A stretch of 64,000 nt of DNA. Source: Paenimyroides tangerinum. Its GTDB lineage: Bacteria > Bacteroidota > Bacteroidia > Flavobacteriales > Flavobacteriaceae. Below the pieces are notes generated by a model. It made no database searches. It was not told the DNA's origin and saw only the letters and a list, made by a program, of their open reading frames with translations. The translations under genes were made by a program, and so were the position numbers. This document shows, piece by piece, positions 48,751 through 57,654 of this stretch; the first letter of the stretch is position 1; each line of letters starts with the position of its first letter. The stretch is from assembly GCF_003865405.1 (NCBI RefSeq), contig NZ_RQVQ01000016.1, positions 1 to 64,000 of the forward strand, given 5' to 3'.

Positions 48751-50925
48751 ATGACAAAACAAATAAAAAAATTAGGCAAAAAGGATAAAGATTTTTCAGG
48801 AAAGATTCTGAAATTACTATCTAAAAATCCAAGCAAAGCTTATAACTATAAACAAATTGCAGCTGCTTTTGAGGTTGATGATACCAAAAGTAGAAACGAA
48901 ATCATCAAAGAATTAAAGTATTTAACTTCTAAGGAAAAGGTTGAAGAAATCGAACGTGGAAAGTTCCAAATTGTTGTAACAACTGATTATATCGAAGGAA
49001 AAATTGATATGACTTCTAGAAAAACAGCTTATTTGGTTTCACCAGATTTAGAAGAAGATGTTTTTATTCCAACAAATAATCTAAACAAAGCATTAGACAA
49101 AGACACCGTTAAGGCATATATTTTCAACAAGCGAAAAGGTAAAAAACCTGAAGCTGAAGTTGTTGAAATTATTCAACGTCATAAAACTGAATTTGTCGGT
49201 GTATTACAAGTCAATAAAACTTTTGGATTTGTGGTCAATGCAAATCCAAAAATGTATGCGGATTTCTTTATTTCGAAAGAAAAATTTAATGGGGCAGAAG
49301 ATGGTGATGTCGTTTTAGTTGAAATGACTGATTGGCCAGCAAAAGCGAATAATCCGTATGGAAAAATCATTAAAGTTTTAGGTAAACAAGGTGAACATAA
49401 CACTGAAATTCACGCTATTTTAGCTGAATACGGATTACCAAGTGATTTCCCAATTGATGTTGAAACCTACGCACAACGTTTAGACACTTCAATTACCGAA
49501 GAAGAAATTGCAAAACGTAGAGATATGCGCGATGTCTTAACTTTTACAATCGACCCACGTGATGCAAAAGATTTTGATGATGCTTTATCGTTTCAGCAAT
49601 TAGAAAATGGAAACTACGAAATTGGAATTCATATTGCCGATGTTTCGCATTACGTCCAAGAAGGAACCGTTTTAGATGCAGAAGCTTATCAACGTGCAAC
49701 TTCAGTTTATTTAGTTGATAGAGTAGTGCCGATGTTACCTGAAGTACTTTCGAATTTTGCTTGTTCGTTACGTCCAAATGAAGAAAAATACACATTCTCA
49801 GCTGTTTTTGAATTAAACAACAAAGCTGAAATTGTAAATAAATGGTTTGGCAGAACGGTTACGTATTCTGACAAACGAATGGCTTATGAAGAAGCTCAGG
49901 TAATTATCGAAACAAAAGGAAATACAATTCCAGCAGAAATTTCGATAACAGGCGAGGAGCAAATCATTGAAAAACCAATCGTTGATGCTATTCTAAAAAT
50001 GGATGACTTAGCTAAAATTTTACGTTCGAAACGAATGGCAAACGGAGCGATTTCATTTGATAAAGTAGAGGTGAAGTTTCACTTAAACGAACAAGACGAA
50101 CCGACGGGAGTTTATTTTAAAGTTTCGAAAGATGCGAATCATCTGATTGAGGAATTTATGCTTTTGGCAAATCGTAAAGTTTCTGAATTCATCGGTAAAC
50201 AAAAGAAAACTTTCATTTATCGTATTCACGACGAACCAGATACAGATAAATTGTTTAATCTACAAACGGTAATAAATCGTTTTGGTTATAGTTTAAATTT
50301 CAAATCAAAAGAAACTATTTCTAAATCATTAAACGAATTACTGGTTAATGTGAACGGTAAAAAAGAACAAAATATGGTTGATACCTTAGCGATTCGTACG
50401 ATGAGTAAAGCCGTTTATTCTTCAGAGAATATCGGTCATTACGGATTAGCTTTTGATTATTATTCACATTTTACGTCGCCGATTCGTAGATATCCAGATG
50501 TTATTGCGCACCGTTTATTACAACATTATTTAGATAACGGAGCTTCTGTTAACGAAGATGAAATCGAAGAAAAAGCAGTTCATTGTTCACAAATGGAAGG
50601 TTTAGCATCGAGTGCAGAACGTGATAGCGTAAAATATATGCAAGTGAAGTTTATGCAAGACCATAAAGATGAAGAATTTTTAGGTGTGATTTCTGGTGTA
50701 ACTGAATGGGGAATTTATGTTGAAATCGTAGAAAACAAATGCGAAGGAATGGTTCGTATTCGTGAAATAAAAGGTGATTACTACGTTTTTGACCCAGAGC
50801 AATATGCAATGGTTGGCGAAACTACTAAAGATGTTTTACAACTTGGAGATGAAGTAATTGTAAAAGTGAAAAACGCCGATTTAGTTAAAAAACAATTAGA
50901 TTTTAATTTTATTAGAAAAGCTTAG
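48751..50925 (+). CDS. rnr: Ribonuclease R
   Basis: The 724-residue RNase II-superfamily exoribonuclease has an N-terminal winged-helix/basic region (LLSKNPSKAYNYKQIAAAF) and cold-shock OB domains. The RNB catalytic domain has the Mg2+-binding TIDPRDAKDFDDALS (four Asp), and later YYSHFTSPIRRYPDVIAHR. A C-terminal S1 domain has FLGVISGVTEWGIYVEI. It degrades structured RNA 3' to 5'. Slightly short for RNase R because the basic C-terminal tail is missing, as usual in Bacteroidota. The next gene begins 2 bp after its stop. Confidence 0.96.
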   Translation: MTKQIKKLGKKDKDFSGKILKLLSKNPSKAYNYKQIAAAFEVDDTKSRNEIIKELKYLTSKEKVEEIERGKFQIVVTTDYIEGKIDMTSRKTAYLVSPDLEEDVFIPTNNLNKALDKDTVKAYIFNKRKGKKPEAEVVEIIQRHKTEFVGVLQVNKTFGFVVNANPKMYADFFISKEKFNGAEDGDVVLVEMTDWPAKANNPYGKIIKVLGKQGEHNTEIHAILAEYGLPSDFPIDVETYAQRLDTSITEEEIAKRRDMRDVLTFTIDPRDAKDFDDALSFQQLENGNYEIGIHIADVSHYVQEGTVLDAEAYQRATSVYLVDRVVPMLPEVLSNFACSLRPNEEKYTFSAVFELNNKAEIVNKWFGRTVTYSDKRMAYEEAQVIIETKGNTIPAEISITGEEQIIEKPIVDAILKMDDLAKILRSKRMANGAISFDKVEVKFHLNEQDEPTGVYFKVSKDANHLIEEFMLLANRKVSEFIGKQKKTFIYRIHDEPDTDKLFNLQTVINRFGYSLNFKSKETISKSLNELLVNVNGKKEQNMVDTLAIRTMSKAVYSSENIGHYGLAFDYYSHFTSPIRRYPDVIAHRLLQHYLDNGASVNEDEIEEKAVHCSQMEGLASSAERDSVKYMQVKFMQDHKDEEFLGVISGVTEWGIYVEIVENKCEGMVRIREIKGDYYVFDPEQYAMVGETTKDVLQLGDEVIVKVKNADLVKKQLDFNFIRKA

Positions 50926-50927
50926 TT

Positions 50928-51602
50928 ATGAAAAATTTATTATTTACAGTTGTTGGATTAATAGCTTTTAATTCACAAGCTCAGGTTACGAAAGACATGG
51001 GCGATTTTTCAGAAATTAGAACAACAAACAGAATCAAAGTTGAGTTAATTCCAAGTTCTGAAAGTAAAGTAGTTTTGGATTCTAAAGATGAAAGTAATAT
51101 TACTTTAGTTAATAAAAATGGAAAACTTGCTATTAAAAACACGTTAAAAGAATTGGTTTCAGATAGCGATTATAAAGTTTCTGTAAAAGTATATTATAAG
51201 AATTTAAATAGTATTGAGGCCGAATCTGGAAGTTATGTTTTTAGTTCTAAAAATTTAGAAACTACTAAATTAAAATTGAACGCAAACTCAGGTTCTCAAA
51301 TTGATATTAAAATGAAAACAAAAAACATTGAAGCGAAAGTGTTTGCTGGAGCAACGATGAAATTAGAAGGTAAATCTGATACAGGAACTTTAATCGCAAA
51401 TGCTGGAGGAGCTATTGATGCAAAAAACCTTGATTTTATAACTGTTGATGCTACAGTAAATGCTGGTGGAAAAATCGATGTTAAAGCAACAGAAACAGTT
51501 AATGCAACAACAAGAGCTGGTGGAAGTGTAAATATTTACGGAAACCCAAAAACAGTTGTAGAAAAAACGACTGCAGGCGGAAACATAAACCGTGTGAAAT
51601 AA
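50928..51602 (+). CDS. Head GIN domain (DUF2807) secreted protein
   Basis: The signal is KNLLFTVVGLIAFNSQAQ. The protein begins GDFSEIRTTNRIKVELIPS, the usual start of the GIN/DUF2807 domain, and continues as a beta-helix-like run of short strands with N-A-G-G turns (TLIANAGGAIDAKNL, ATVNAGGKIDVK, TTRAGGSVNIYGNP). These proteins are auto-transporter-like or surface beta helices of unknown role. It is two bases after rnr and likely cotranscribed. A terminator follows. Confidence 0.85.
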   Translation: MKNLLFTVVGLIAFNSQAQVTKDMGDFSEIRTTNRIKVELIPSSESKVVLDSKDESNITLVNKNGKLAIKNTLKELVSDSDYKVSVKVYYKNLNSIEAESGSYVFSSKNLETTKLKLNANSGSQIDIKMKTKNIEAKVFAGATMKLEGKSDTGTLIANAGGAIDAKNLDFITVDATVNAGGKIDVKATETVNATTRAGGSVNIYGNPKTVVEKTTAGGNINRVK

Positions 51603-51630
51603 TTTTTTTGTAACTTGCAAGACTTAATAT

Positions 51631-51663
51631 AAATGCCAATTCTTATATTGGCATTTGTTTTAA
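51631..51663 (+). terminator. Rho-independent terminator
   Basis: AAATGCCAAT / ATTGGCATTT stem followed by GTTTTAAAC. Confidence 0.75.
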
Positions 51664-51672
51664 ACTAGAATT

Positions 51673-52365
51673 ATGGACGATTTTATCACAGCAATATCAT
51701 TGGGCTTTTTCTTAAGTTTTATGATAGGACCTGTTTTTTTTATATTAATTGAAACCAGTATAACCAAAGGTATTAAAGCTGCATTAACGTTTGATTTAGG
51801 AGTTATTCTTGCAGATATAACATTTATTTTAATTGCTTATTACAGTAGTTTTAAATTACTTAGTAAAATCAAAGACGACCCAGCATTATTTATTTTTGGA
51901 GGTGGAATTATGGCAACTTATGGAGTTGTTTCTTATGTGAAATTAAAAAAATTAAACAAAGCAGAAATCCATATTGAAACATCTAATTATAAAAATAATT
52001 ACTTTTCTCTTTTTGCTAAAGGTTATTTATTAAACTTTATAAACATTGGTGTTTTAGGTTTCTGGTTAGCAATAATCATAACAATGGGACCAGAGATGGA
52101 TATGGTTCCTGATAGATTGTTTTTGTTTTTTTCTTATGTTATTCTAGCTTATTTGATAACAGATATTTTCAAGATATTTTTAGCTAAACAATTACAAAGT
52201 AAGCTAACACCAAAAAATATATTAAAAGTAAAAAAAATTAGTTCGCTTTTATTGATAATTTTTGGAATTGCAATTATGTCGAAATCAATCATTCCAAACG
52301 ATTCAAAATTTATAAATGATACTATTCTTTCAACAGAAAATAAACAAAAAGATACAATACATTAG
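51673..52365 (+). CDS. LysE-family transporter
   Basis: The 230-residue protein has about six TM helices. The family's N-terminal motif is present as SLGFFLSFMIGPVFFILIETS (GPVxxxxI), followed by FDLGVILADITFILIAYY. The central NFINIGVLGFWLAIIITMG is where LysE/RhtB proteins have N-P-x-x. These proteins export amino acids or related compounds. The substrate is unknown. It is followed by its own terminator. Confidence 0.85.
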   Translation: MDDFITAISLGFFLSFMIGPVFFILIETSITKGIKAALTFDLGVILADITFILIAYYSSFKLLSKIKDDPALFIFGGGIMATYGVVSYVKLKKLNKAEIHIETSNYKNNYFSLFAKGYLLNFINIGVLGFWLAIIITMGPEMDMVPDRLFLFFSYVILAYLITDIFKIFLAKQLQSKLTPKNILKVKKISSLLLIIFGIAIMSKSIIPNDSKFINDTILSTENKQKDTIH

Positions 52366-52396
52366 AAAGTCTTAGTTTTTACTAAGACTTTTTTAT
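52366..52396 (+). terminator. Terminator of the LysE-family gene
   Basis: AAAGTCTTAG / CTAAGACTTT hairpin followed by a T run. Confidence 0.8.
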
Positions 52397-52411
52397 TGAC
52401 AAAAGCCATAA

Positions 52412-52440
52412 AAAAAACTCCTAATTTCTTAGGAGCTTTT
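52412..52440 (-). terminator. Terminator of tRNA-Cys
   Basis: On the minus strand, AGCTCCTAA / TTAGGAGTT followed by a run of T. Confidence 0.75.
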
Positions 52441-52446
52441 ACTTTG

Positions 52447-52517
52447 AGGCATCGAGCGGATTCGAACCGCTGTGGACGGTTTTGCAGACCGCTGCCTAGC
52501 CTCTCGGCCACGATGCC
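52447..52517 (-). tRNA. tRNA-Cys(GCA)
   Basis: The 71-nt cloverleaf has acceptor GGCATCG/CGATGCC, anticodon loop CTGCAAA (GCA), T loop TTCGAAT and discriminator T (U73, typical of tRNA-Cys). CCA is not encoded. Confidence 0.95.
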
Positions 52518-52533
52518 TTGTGTATTACGAGTG

Positions 52534-52563
52534 CAAATCTACTACATTTTTTTTAATATCAAA
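52534..52563 (-). promoter_or_regulatory. Promoter of tRNA-Cys
   Basis: TTTG, 18 bp, TAGATTTG on the minus strand, 16 bp before the tRNA. Confidence 0.75.
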
Positions 52564-52577
52564 ACGTTTTTGTAAAA

Positions 52578-52937
52578 TTATGCACGGTATTCTTCCATCA
52601 CAATCGTAACTTGTTCAACATCACCACCAATCGGAGGATTAATTTTTGAAACTTCTAAAACAATTCTTGAAACTTCAGGGATTTCTTTAAAAATTCTAGT
52701 TATAATGCGTTTTGCCACATGCTCTAGCAACTTAGATCGAATTGCCATTTCTTCGACAACAATCTTGTTTAAATGAACATAATCAACCGTATCTGCAAGT
52801 TCGTCTGAAACTGAAGATTTTCTTAAATCAGCTTTAATTTCTAAATCTACTCGATAATCGGATCCAATTTTACTTTCTTCAACTAAACAACCGTGATACG
52901 AAAACGTACGAATGTTTTTTAATCTGATAATTCCCAT
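52578..52937 (-). CDS. folB: Dihydroneopterin aldolase
   Basis: The 119-residue FolB has the conserved IRTFSYHGCLVEESKIGSDY (pterin-binding His/Glu region), DTVDYVHLNKIV and SKLLEHVAKRIITRIF (substrate-binding Glu). It ends INPPIGGDVEQVTIVM, with the catalytic Lys in the preceding VSKINPP. It cleaves dihydroneopterin in folate synthesis. A single gene, transcribed divergently from glnS. Confidence 0.94.
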   Translation of the reverse strand: MGIIRLKNIRTFSYHGCLVEESKIGSDYRVDLEIKADLRKSSVSDELADTVDYVHLNKIVVEEMAIRSKLLEHVAKRIITRIFKEIPEVSRIVLEVSKINPPIGGDVEQVTIVMEEYRA

Positions 52938-52955
52938 TTCTATAATTTATAAACT

Positions 52956-52963
52956 CAAAGTTA
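52956..52963 (-). promoter_or_regulatory. -7 box of folB
   Basis: TAACTTTG on the minus strand, 18 bp before the folB ATG. A + strand TATATTTG (52965-52972) is almost adjacent. Confidence 0.5.
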
Positions 52964-53019
52964 GTATATTTGAATCAAAACTAGCAAAAATCAATACCAA
53001 ATAAATCAACAAAATTTGG

Positions 53020-53027
53020 TAAATTTG
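53020..53027 (+). promoter_or_regulatory. -7 box of glnS
   Basis: TAAATTTG, 18 bp before the ATG. Confidence 0.55.
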
Positions 53028-53045
53028 TAGCCTTAATTCAAGAAT

Positions 53046-54728
53046 ATGTCAACAAAAGAAAAATCATTGAATTTCATAGAACAAATCATTGAAGAAGATC
53101 TTAAAAATGGTTTGTCACAAGATAAATTACGTTTTCGTTTTCCACCAGAACCAAACGGCTATTTACACGTTGGTCATGCTTCATCAATATGTTTAAACTT
53201 CGGTTTAGGAATTGATTATGATGCGCCAGTAAACTTACGTTTCGACGATACAAATCCTGCAAAAGAAGAGCAAGAATTTGTTGATGCGATTAAGAAAGAC
53301 GTAGAATGGTTAGGATTTAAATGGGATAAAGAAGTTTATGCTTCTGATTATTTCCAACAATTATATGATTGGGCGGTAGAATTTATCAAAAAAGGTAAAG
53401 CTTACGTGGATAGCCAATCTTCAGAAGAAATAGCAAAACAAAAAGGAACACCAACTCAAGCTGGTGAAGATTCTCCATACAGAAACCGTTCAGTTGAAGA
53501 AAACTTAGATTTATTCGAAAGAATGAAAAATGGTGAATTCAAAGAAGGTGAACATATTTTACGTGCAAAAATTGACATGGCTTCTACAAACATGTTAATG
53601 CGTGACCCGATTATGTATCGAATTATTAATGCATCGCATCATAGAACAGGAGATAAATGGTGTATTTATCCAATGTACGATTGGGCTCATGGTGAAAGTG
53701 ATTATGTAGAACAAATTTCACATTCATTCTGTACGTTAGAATTTTTGCCTCACAGAGAATTATACGATTGGTTCTTAAATCAAGTTTATGATGAAAACAA
53801 AGTTCGTCCAAAACAACGTGAATTTGCTCGTAGAAATTTATCTCACACAGTAGTTTCTAAGCGTAAATTATTACAATTGGTACAAGAGAAACATGTAAAT
53901 GGTTGGGATGACCCACGTATGTCAACCATTTCTGGAATGCGCAGAAGAGGTTATACAGCGGCTGCAATTCGTAATTTTGCTGACACGATTGGTATTGCTA
54001 AACGCGATAATTTAATTGATGTTTCGTTATTAGAATTCTGCGTTCGTGAAGATTTAAATAAAATTACTGATCGAGTAATGGCAGTTCTTGATCCGATTAA
54101 ATTAGTAATTACAAATTATCCTGAAGGACATGAAGAATGGTTAGATGCAGAAAATAATCCGGAAGCAGAAGAAGTAACTTACAGAAAAGTACCTTTCTCA
54201 AGAGAATTATACATCGAAAGAGATGATTTCTTAGAAGAAGCTAACAGTAAATACTTCCGTTTAACTTTAGGAAAAGAAGTTCGTTTAAAAAACGCCTATA
54301 TCATCAAAGGTGAAAGCGTAGTTAAAGACGAAAACGGAAACATCATCGAGATTCATGTAACTTACGATCCAGATTCGAGATCGGGTAGTGGAAGTGAAGC
54401 TTCTAAACGAAAAGTAAAAGGTACGATTCATTGGGTTTCTATTCCGCATGCAATTGCTGCTGAAATTCGTTTATACGATCGTTTATTCACAAACGAAAAT
54501 CCAGATGGTAATAAAGAAGTTGATTTCAAAGAATTTATCAATCCTGATTCTTTAAAAGTGATTACAGGTTATTTAGAACCTAGCTTGAGAACAGCTAAAG
54601 ACGGAGATAAATTTCAATTCCAACGTTTAGGTTATTTTGCTGTTGATAAAGATTCTACAAACGACAAATTAGTTTTTAATAAAACCGTAGGATTAAAAGA
54701 TACTTGGGCAAAATTAGAAACCAAATAG
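53046..54728 (+). CDS. glnS: Glutaminyl-tRNA synthetase
   Basis: The 560-residue class I synthetase has FPPEPNGYLHVGHASS (HIGH motif as HVGH, 41-44) and VNLRFDDTNP. The MYDWAHGESDYVEQISHSFC segment specific to GlnRS is present, along with the KMSKS-equivalent VVSKRKL. The C-terminal beta-barrel anticodon domain follows (FSRELYIERDDF, GTIHWVS). Full length. Presence of glnS means Gln-tRNA is made directly here. Confidence 0.97.
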   Translation: MSTKEKSLNFIEQIIEEDLKNGLSQDKLRFRFPPEPNGYLHVGHASSICLNFGLGIDYDAPVNLRFDDTNPAKEEQEFVDAIKKDVEWLGFKWDKEVYASDYFQQLYDWAVEFIKKGKAYVDSQSSEEIAKQKGTPTQAGEDSPYRNRSVEENLDLFERMKNGEFKEGEHILRAKIDMASTNMLMRDPIMYRIINASHHRTGDKWCIYPMYDWAHGESDYVEQISHSFCTLEFLPHRELYDWFLNQVYDENKVRPKQREFARRNLSHTVVSKRKLLQLVQEKHVNGWDDPRMSTISGMRRRGYTAAAIRNFADTIGIAKRDNLIDVSLLEFCVREDLNKITDRVMAVLDPIKLVITNYPEGHEEWLDAENNPEAEEVTYRKVPFSRELYIERDDFLEEANSKYFRLTLGKEVRLKNAYIIKGESVVKDENGNIIEIHVTYDPDSRSGSGSEASKRKVKGTIHWVSIPHAIAAEIRLYDRLFTNENPDGNKEVDFKEFINPDSLKVITGYLEPSLRTAKDGDKFQFQRLGYFAVDKDSTNDKLVFNKTVGLKDTWAKLETK

Positions 54729-54734
54729 ATTTAA

Positions 54735-54778
54735 AAAAGATTTTTTAGAATTTAAAATTGCTAAAAAATCTTTTTTTT
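54735..54778 (+). terminator. Terminator of glnS
   Basis: AAAGATTTTTTAG / CTAAAAAATCTTT long AT-rich stem followed by T. Confidence 0.75.
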
Positions 54779-54817
54779 ATTAACTTTAGTGAATATTAAA
54801 CTATAAATATAAAAATT

Positions 54818-55147
54818 ATGGGAAGAACAGGCGGAACAATCGTAGCAATATTAGCTGGAGCTGCAGTAGGAGCAGTAGCAGGAATCTTATTAGCACCAGA
54901 TCAAGGTTCTAAAACTCGCAAAAGATTAGGAAGAGGAATCAAATCTGGAGGCGATGAAATTGCTCATAAATTTGATGATTTAAAAGATCAAGTAAGATCA
55001 TTAATGAATTCTAAAAAAGTTGATTTAGAATCTACAATCAATTCATACGTAGAAAAAGCTGGTGATAAAACAGAAAACGTAATTGAAGTTTTAGAAAAAA
55101 AATTAGCTGAATTAAAAAAAGAAGCAAAAGCAATTAACACAAAATAA
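54818..55147 (+). CDS. YtxH-domain protein
   Basis: The 109-residue protein begins with a glycine-rich TM helix typical of YtxH (GTIVAILAGAAVGAVAGILL) and LAPDQGSKTRKRLGRG, the basic YtxH motif. A long charged helix follows, able to form a coiled coil (EIAHKFDDLKDQVRSLM, VLEKKLAELKKEAK). YtxH proteins are membrane-associated and stress-related in several phyla. First gene of a three-gene unit of small envelope proteins. Confidence 0.9.
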   Translation: MGRTGGTIVAILAGAAVGAVAGILLAPDQGSKTRKRLGRGIKSGGDEIAHKFDDLKDQVRSLMNSKKVDLESTINSYVEKAGDKTENVIEVLEKKLAELKKEAKAINTK

Positions 55148-55152
55148 TTGAA

Positions 55153-55506
55153 ATGGATTTAAATAAAGATTTAAAAGAAGACTTTGAGAAAATCAAAGTA
55201 GATGCCAAAGCTTTTATTGACCAAAACGTTGAATATTATCAACTTTTAGGGTTGAAAATAAGCTCAAAAGCCTTTAGTTTATTACTAAAGATTTTTCTTT
55301 TAGCTCTTTTTCTTTCAATTGCGTTATTGTTTATTTCAGTTGCATGCGCTTTTGCTTTAGGTGCTTTATTAAAAAGTTATACCTTAGGCTTTTTAATTAT
55401 CGGAGCTTTTTATTTAATATTATGCTTAATCTTCTATTTTAATAGAAAAGCACTTATTGACATTCCGGTAATTAAAAAATTATCGAATATTTTTTATGAA
55501 AATTAA
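55153..55506 (+). CDS. Phage-holin-family (DUF1469-like) membrane protein
   Basis: The 117-residue protein has an amphipathic N-terminus (LKEDFEKIKVDAKAFIDQ) and two TM helices (about 45-68 and 75-95: LLKIFLLALFLSIALLFISV, LGFLIIGAFYLILCLIFY) with a short Gly/Lys turn, the layout of the holin-X/DUF1469 family. It is a host envelope protein rather than a phage gene, as it lies in the YtxH operon 5 bp after it. Confidence 0.82.
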   Translation: MDLNKDLKEDFEKIKVDAKAFIDQNVEYYQLLGLKISSKAFSLLLKIFLLALFLSIALLFISVACAFALGALLKSYTLGFLIIGAFYLILCLIFYFNRKALIDIPVIKKLSNIFYEN

Positions 55507-55523
55507 TTTTTAAAATTTTAGTT

Positions 55524-55787
55524 ATGAAACAATCATATAATTCGTATGAAGAAATCAACAGACATTTAGAGATTTTAAAAATTGAACGTGAAATTAGTTT
55601 TCATAGATTGATGCAATCAACTTCATCAATTTCTAAAAGTTTGACCGCTCCAAATCTTATAAAAATGGGATTAGGTACGATAGGTACAACAATTAGTAGT
55701 TCTTTAGGTCAATCAAAGCAATTAAAAGTTTTTCTTTTTACAACTGTTTTAAAATTCTTAATTAGAAAGCTTTTTAAAAGAAAATAA
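55524..55787 (+). CDS. DUF6327-like small protein
   Basis: An 87-residue protein with an N-terminal charged helix (SYEEINRHLEILKIERE) and a middle segment (SKSLTAPNLIKMGLGTIG). A short hydrophobic C-terminus (KVFLFTTVLKFLIRKLFKRK) carries a basic tail. It is the usual third gene after YtxH and the holin-like protein in Flavobacteriaceae, named DUF6327 as far as I can recall. Function unknown. Confidence 0.7.
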   Translation: MKQSYNSYEEINRHLEILKIEREISFHRLMQSTSSISKSLTAPNLIKMGLGTIGTTISSSLGQSKQLKVFLFTTVLKFLIRKLFKRK

Positions 55788-55838
55788 ACTTAATTTAAAG
55801 AGTTTATCCTAATCTTTAAAGACAACATATCAAAAACA

Positions 55839-55870
55839 AAAATCCACCCTTAAAAGGTGGATTTTGTTTT
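55839..55870. terminator. Bidirectional terminator
   Basis: AAAATCCACC / GGTGGATTTT hairpin with T-rich flank, between the DUF6327-like gene and the SPFH gene. Confidence 0.8.
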
Positions 55871-55873
55871 AAA

Positions 55874-56851
55874 TTAAATATCATCTGAATAAGTATCTTG
55901 AGAAGGTTTTTCGAAATCATCAATTCTACTATCTTTTCGCTTAGCTGAACCAGCGCTTTTCATTGCCTCTCCAACCTGATTACTCGCTGTAAATGAAGCA
56001 ACCATATTATTTAACATGTCGCTACCAGCTTGAGGCGAATTTGGTAATAAAATTAAATTGGAATTGTTTTCTGCACCAATTGCTTGTAGTGTATCATAAT
56101 GTTGAGTTACAACAATCAAGGCAGATGCTTCTTGAGAATTGATTCCAACTCTATTTAAAACATCAACACTTTCTACTAATCCACGAGCAATTTCTCTACG
56201 TTGATCTGCAATACCTTGACCCTGTAAACGTTTAGATTCTGCTTCTGCTTTTGCTTTTGCAACAATTCTAATTCTACTTGCTTCAGCTTCGTATTCAGCA
56301 GCCGTTTTTTCACGATCTGCAGCATTGATACGGTTCATTGCGTTTTTCACTTGAATATCTGGATCAATATCAGTAATCAAAGTATTGATGATATCATATC
56401 CGTAAGCAATCATCGCTTCGTTCAATTCACGTTTCACTGCAACCGCAACGTCATCTTTACGTTCAAAAACATCATCTAATTTTAATTTCGGAACTTCGGC
56501 ACGAACAACATCAAAAACGTAAGAAGTTATCTGATCATGTGGATATTCTAATTTATAGAAAGCCTCGTAAACACGATCTTGAACTACTTTAAATTGAACA
56601 GAAACTTTTAGTTTTACGAAAACATTATCTTTAGTTTTAGTTTCGATAATGACATCTAATTGTTGGATACGTAAATTAACTCGACCAGCAATACGATCTA
56701 TAATCGGAATTTTTAATTGTAAACCTGATTGACGAATGGAATTATATTTTCCAAAACGTTCTACAATAACAGCACTTTGTTGCTTAACTGTAAAAAAGGC
56801 ACTTAAAAACAGGATTATAAAAATCGCAATTATTACATAATAAGGAATCAT
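55874..56851 (-). CDS. SPFH/Band 7 protein (QmcA/stomatin-like)
   Basis: A single N-terminal TM helix (IPYYVIIAIFIILFLSAFF) is followed by a Band 7 domain (VIVERFGKYNSIRQSGLQLK, VFVKLKVSVQFKVV, VFERKDDVAVAVKRELNEAM). A long Ala/Glu-rich coiled coil (REKTAAEYEAEASRIRIVA, KAEAESKRLQG) comes next. SPFH proteins form large rings at the inner membrane and associate with FtsH or lipid domains. The ATG at 56851 is chosen because it starts the TM helix; an upstream Met would add a second hydrophobic stretch. Confidence 0.92.
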   Translation of the reverse strand: MIPYYVIIAIFIILFLSAFFTVKQQSAVIVERFGKYNSIRQSGLQLKIPIIDRIAGRVNLRIQQLDVIIETKTKDNVFVKLKVSVQFKVVQDRVYEAFYKLEYPHDQITSYVFDVVRAEVPKLKLDDVFERKDDVAVAVKRELNEAMIAYGYDIINTLITDIDPDIQVKNAMNRINAADREKTAAEYEAEASRIRIVAKAKAEAESKRLQGQGIADQRREIARGLVESVDVLNRVGINSQEASALIVVTQHYDTLQAIGAENNSNLILLPNSPQAGSDMLNNMVASFTASNQVGEAMKSAGSAKRKDSRIDDFEKPSQDTYSDDI

Positions 56852-56943
56852 AGCATTTTTTATTTTAAAATTAATGCTGAAAATACAATAAAAAAAGAAA
56901 TAAAAAAAACTCTTAAGCATAATATGTTAAGAGTCTGTGTTTT

Positions 56944-57435
56944 TTATTTTTTATCAAGAACTAATCGCACTTTCGCTCCTTGAATTAGGTCTAGATAATC
57001 TGCAATTTCTGGATATAAAAGCGAAATCATTGCTGAATATTGACTTACATCACTCTCAACTGTTAACTGAGTAGCTGTTTCAGATATAATTGTCCCAGTA
57101 ACAGGCATGTCAAAAATAACTAATGAAATTTGATTTCCATTACGATTCCAAGGTTGATCCGTTTCCGTAATAGCACAAGTTCCAGGTTCGTGTTCAAATA
57201 AAGTTGCAGATGTATTATTTTCAAGTCGAATATAATCTTTATCACATCCTTCTGCGTGTGGATAAGATTCTGAAAACAAAGCTGTCGAACCACTCATTAA
57301 GCTAATCTGACCTGGAATCCAATCAACTGTAGTTGGAGTAGGTGTTACTTCTGTTGAAGTTGATGAATCATCTGATGAACATGAAACTAAAGCAAAAATT
57401 GAACAAAAGGCAAGCAATAAAATATTCTTTTTCAT
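56944..57435 (-). CDS. Lipocalin-like lipoprotein
   Basis: The lipoprotein signal is KKNILLLAFCSIFALVSC-SSDDSS, followed by a Ser/Thr/Pro linker. The mature part has W-I-P-G-Q-I-S-L at the start and an acidic strand with cysteines (GCDKDYIRLENN, EPGTCAITE), then LVIFDMPVTGTIIS and TATQLTVESD. This is like Bacteroidota lipocalin-family lipoproteins with a paired-Cys loop. Function unknown; single gene. Confidence 0.65.
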   Translation of the reverse strand: MKKNILLLAFCSIFALVSCSSDDSSTSTEVTPTPTTVDWIPGQISLMSGSTALFSESYPHAEGCDKDYIRLENNTSATLFEHEPGTCAITETDQPWNRNGNQISLVIFDMPVTGTIISETATQLTVESDVSQYSAMISLLYPEIADYLDLIQGAKVRLVLDKK

Positions 57436-57654
57436 AATAAATGTAAATTTGATTGGTACAAGTATATAAAAAAAATCCCAAAGAGATGGGATTTTAGAAA
57501 ATTTAGAAAAAAAAAAATTGTTGTTTGTTGATATGAAAAAAATATCAAATCCTTTAAAATAATCAAGGGCATTTGCTTATTTAAAGTTCTCAAATATATA
57601 AAATTTAAAAACACAAATCAAAACAATTTTTTATTTTTTTACGTTAAATTTTAA

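Noticed and set aside
55153-55506. Holin-like protein as a prophage marker
   Set aside because: It sits in a conserved YtxH/DUF6327 envelope operon with no phage genes around.
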